Assembly: GCA_903772945.1 (NCBI GenBank)
Contig: CAICTM010000060.1
Coordinates: 1-64,000, forward strand
Direction: 5' to 3'
Length of the DNA stretch: 64,000 nucleotides
From: Seminavis robusta
Taxonomy: Eukaryota > Bacillariophyta > Bacillariophyceae > Naviculales > Naviculaceae
Under the pieces are notes generated by a model. That model was not told where the DNA came from, did not search any database, and saw nothing but the letters and a program-made list of their open reading frames with translations. A program made the position numbers and the translations under genes. Below are positions 61,649 to 64,000 of the stretch, piece after piece (position 1 is the stretch's first letter; each line of letters begins with the position of its first letter).

Positions 61649-62015
61649 TGGAGTCGCGTCTCGACTGGTTCAGGGTGCAGGAAACCTCATCCAAAATTAG
61701 GATCGTCAATTCTGCCGCGATGCCGGTGCGAATGATCAATCGACGAAGCAAGTGAAAGCCCGGTAGCTGCCGAGTTTGTAAGCAAAACTATTAGGCCTGT
61801 TTGTACGAGTCGAGTCTGTATTCTGTATGTAGCTAGTGTGTCTGTATTCATTGACCATTGCCACCATTTGCACCTGGCGGGGATCTGAAAAGCCGTTGTC
61901 TTCGCAATGAAACTTAAACAGCTCTGTCGCTTTAATCTTAATTCTCGATCTTCTTCACGGCGATGATGGATAACACGGCACCGGTCAAAGCTTCAACCTT
62001 CAAAGAAGCAACCAA
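61649..62015. other. Intergenic region
   Basis: About 370 bp after the HSF-like gene; nothing recognisable beyond a probable 3' UTR and the start region of the next small ORF. Confidence 0.5.
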
Positions 62016-62342
62016 ATGCAGTCCAAGGCAAGTTTTTTTGTCCTGTCATGGGCGTTTCTTCATGCTGCAGAGTTCGTGGAAGCTTCCTGTGCTGCTGGAA
62101 CTTCTCTTGGTGCAGCCCGACAAGGCCGAGAGGTTCTGGAAGATGATTCAGTGGATGAAGGCAATGAGGTTCCCTTGGAGACGCAGAAGATGAATTGGTC
62201 ATCACTCTTATCCATTCTATCAACTCTTCTCGTGACAGTGGCAATCATTGAATCTAATCGATGGGTAAAACTTTTTGACAAACCTCACGCCCCGCCCTTG
62301 GACGAACCAGACAAGCTCCACCTAGAGGGGAGAATTCTGTGA
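62016..62342 (+). CDS. Small secreted or membrane protein, unknown
   Basis: 108 codons from the ATG at 62016. A hydrophobic start (ASFFVLSWAFLHAAEFVEASCAAG) looks like a signal peptide with cleavage near ASC. An acidic middle (VLEDDSVDEGNEVPLE) precedes a second hydrophobic run (LLSILSTLLVTVAII), a possible C-terminal membrane anchor with a charged tail. No family is recognised. An ATG at 61963 opens another overlapping frame, which seems less protein-like. The next ORF starts 18 bp downstream, so the two might be exons or a bicistronic pair. Confidence 0.45.
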   Translation: MQSKASFFVLSWAFLHAAEFVEASCAAGTSLGAARQGREVLEDDSVDEGNEVPLETQKMNWSSLLSILSTLLVTVAIIESNRWVKLFDKPHAPPLDEPDKLHLEGRIL

Positions 62343-62360
62343 CTTGCTGTCCTACTTCTG

Positions 62361-62633
62361 ATGGAGAATAATGATGGAGGTGACCAGGGTCCACTGACCG
62401 ACCAACAGAGAGTTGTTAGGAAACATGCGCATGTCTTTGTTTCGCAGGCCAAGACACCACAGGCTATGTTTTTCTCGCAAGCTCTCAAAGAACTTGCCCC
62501 CAACACGGAAGCACAGGCTCGGCTCCAGAACGAAGCTCACTTGGTTCATCGGTACCAGAACCTACGGTACACAATTCCAAAGACTAAAGGAACCGACGTA
62601 CCAACCAATCCAGCAGCATGGACGCATGTGTAA
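62361..62633 (+). CDS. Small hypothetical protein
   Basis: 90 codons from the ATG at 62361, polar with a Gln/Ala-rich helical middle (QAMFFSQALKELAPNTEAQA) and no signal peptide or membrane span. No family is recognised. The spacing of 18 bp from the previous stop is unusual for a diatom nuclear gene. I cannot see convincing splice sites that would join the two frames. It may be a real small gene, a 3' part of the previous one, or chance. Confidence 0.35.
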   Translation: MENNDGGDQGPLTDQQRVVRKHAHVFVSQAKTPQAMFFSQALKELAPNTEAQARLQNEAHLVHRYQNLRYTIPKTKGTDVPTNPAAWTHV

Positions 62634-62908
62634 CTACCAAGCTGCAAAGCAGCAGCAAAACACTGCAAATATTGCTTCCCACCGAAACTTTCCATTGCCA
62701 TATCCTGCTCCTTCTCCCTAAGAAGAGACAGGCCGCCTTCCTCGATACGTTGAGGTTGCTTAGCTCACCTAGACTACTACGTGTATAATGTGTACGTAAT
62801 CAAACACAAATACTTGAGAATGAACTTACTAATATTGCTTTCAGCTTCTTATTATTAGACACCACGTTGCGCAAAGTGCCTGTCCGTGGTATCTTCCTCG
62901 TGCCACGT

Positions 62909-64000
62909 TCACCATTCGCTTTTCTCTTTTTCGATTTCCTTCGGTGCGACGGTAAGCCCTCTCATTTGCAGCTCCTCCTCCCAAGGCTTCATAGCATGGA
63001 TATCAGATTCATAAATGTCGCCGTTGTCTTCCACAACAAATTGGCCCGAGTGAGGGATGAGACCCAAATTCCTGGCTCGCTTTATCAGTTTGGCAATCTT
63101 GCGCTGATCCCTGGCTCCAAGCCGTGTCCTGACACGATGCATGATCTGTCCAGCCGGACTAATATAACGTCGTAGTAGCGCAAGATTGTTGTGGTGAAGC
63201 AACTCCGTGGGCAATGGCTTGGCGCGTTTTCGATTGACTACCCGCGACAAATTCAAATCTCTCGGCAACATGTCTTCAAATGGGTGCTCGGCACCGACCT
63301 TTTTGCTGACTTCCCATTTGGCTCTGCTGGTGAGCCACTTGAGACTCAAATCAGGATTGTCGGGATCTTCCGCGGAATCATCGGTAATTCCCTGCATGTG
63401 GATTTCCTTGTCATCCAGAACACCAGAAGAAGGCTTTGACGATGACTTGGAAGCAGAGTCATCTAGAACTGGGATATCCTCTTCCGAGACTGCGGTATTG
63501 TGCTGATCTTCCATGTATTTTTGAAAGGACTCAAATTCCGATTTGGTCAAGTTCTGAGTGAACCCAGTTTCCTTGTCTCGTCCAAACTCTTCTCCATCAT
63601 CTAGCACTGTTGTGGCCTCTTGTGCCTTGACCGAACGTCCCAGGACATTCAGCGACATCTGGGCAAGCCGCACACGTTTGCCCAAGTCCTCCACCACTTT
63701 GGTGTCTCCACCACCGTCTTCCTGATTCTTCCAGCTTTCAATTACACGTTTGCCCACCAATTGATCTCGTTCGTAGGGATCCATTTGAAGGATATCCTTT
63801 TCGGCCTCTGTTAATTCCCGTTCGACTTCACCTGTTAATTTGCCAGTGGTAGCATCACGCTTTAATTTGGGTGGAAACTGACTGGCAGGTCCCACATTGC
63901 CCTGATCACCACCATCGTCAAACGACATTCCAAAGGGATCTAGGTCTTCCTTCTTCTTGTCACCGTCATCGCTTCCACCACCACCTGTGGTCGAGAGAGA
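62909..64000 (-). CDS. Organellar bS18-like ribosomal protein, 5' end outside window
   Basis: The frame is open from the right edge to the TGA at 62909-62911, at least 363 codons. The in-window ATG at 63926-63928 is preceded by in-frame acidic sequence (KKKEDLDPFG), so the true start lies beyond 64000. The C-terminal region has the S18 signature: HNNLALLRRYISPAGQ, then RTRLGARDQRKIAKLIKRAR and NLGLIPHSGQF. bS18 is a small-subunit protein; this one is several times the bacterial length because of an acidic, Glu-rich N-terminal half, as in mitochondrial versions. The mitochondrial rather than plastid assignment is an inference, since the targeting peptide is not visible. Confidence 0.85.
   Translation of the reverse strand, partial: SLSTTGGGGSDDGDKKKEDLDPFGMSFDDGGDQGNVGPASQFPPKLKRDATTGKLTGEVERELTEAEKDILQMDPYERDQLVGKRVIESWKNQEDGGGDTKVVEDLGKRVRLAQMSLNVLGRSVKAQEATTVLDDGEEFGRDKETGFTQNLTKSEFESFQKYMEDQHNTAVSEEDIPVLDDSASKSSSKPSSGVLDDKEIHMQGITDDSAEDPDNPDLSLKWLTSRAKWEVSKKVGAEHPFEDMLPRDLNLSRVVNRKRAKPLPTELLHHNNLALLRRYISPAGQIMHRVRTRLGARDQRKIAKLIKRARNLGLIPHSGQFVVEDNGDIYESDIHAMKPWEEELQMRGLTVAPKEIEKEKSEW

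Overview
The window reads as nuclear DNA of a diatom, probably a raphid pennate. The evidence is short GT-AG introns, giant Pro/Thr/Ser-rich secreted proteins, a DUF6824-type protein, a divergent HSF, and degenerate sequence related to the CRESS-DNA viruses known to infect diatoms. Species cannot be fixed from sequence alone; something like Seminavis robusta would fit. All calls were made by reading. Exon joins were checked for frame by hand, not by alignment or transcript data.

Layout. 1-3150 is the 3' part of a decayed, internally deleted Ty3/gypsy-type retrotransposon, followed by a possible LTR and the possible gag start of a second element. 4038-7503 is an inserted block flanked by a perfect 16-bp direct repeat. 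It holds a CRESS-type origin stem-loop (CATTATTAC in the loop), a truncated Rep-like N-terminus, a 14-bp minisatellite, a second Rep pseudogene broken by frameshifts and a ~535-bp insertion, and a decayed ORF on the opposite strand. This is best explained as an endogenous, bacilladnavirus/circo-like viral element. 8349-10977 is an unrecognised four-exon gene, with a broken partial copy of itself just downstream.

12056-28170 is a giant secreted protein gene. Three short phase-0 exons precede one ~14.8-kb exon. It encodes Thr/Pro/Ser linkers, about 13 copies of a ~160-residue Cys/Trp domain and two nearly identical copies of another domain. About 1 kb of its tandem repeat (13380-14320) is full of single-base frame breaks.

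28751-64000 is a conventional gene-rich stretch: a DPP8/9-like S9 peptidase (-), a GH18 di-N-acetylchitobiase-like enzyme (+), a DUF6824-type nuclear protein (+), a 17-exon receptor (+), centractin/ARP1 (+), an SRPK-type SR-protein kinase (-), COP9 signalosome subunit 3 (+), an HSF-type DNA-binding protein with a histone-H1-like basic tail (+), two small ORFs (+), and an organellar bS18-like ribosomal protein (-) that runs off the right edge. A gene-poor 4.6-kb stretch (38783-43375) carries local duplications and minisatellites.

The most striking gene is the receptor at 43376-49958. It joins a bacterial-type PhnD-like solute-binding ectodomain, a filamin-like repeat, one membrane span, a protein kinase with apparently intact key residues, a class III nucleotidyl cyclase and an HD-type cyclic-nucleotide phosphodiesterase. 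One polypeptide could therefore sense a ligand and both make and destroy a cyclic nucleotide.
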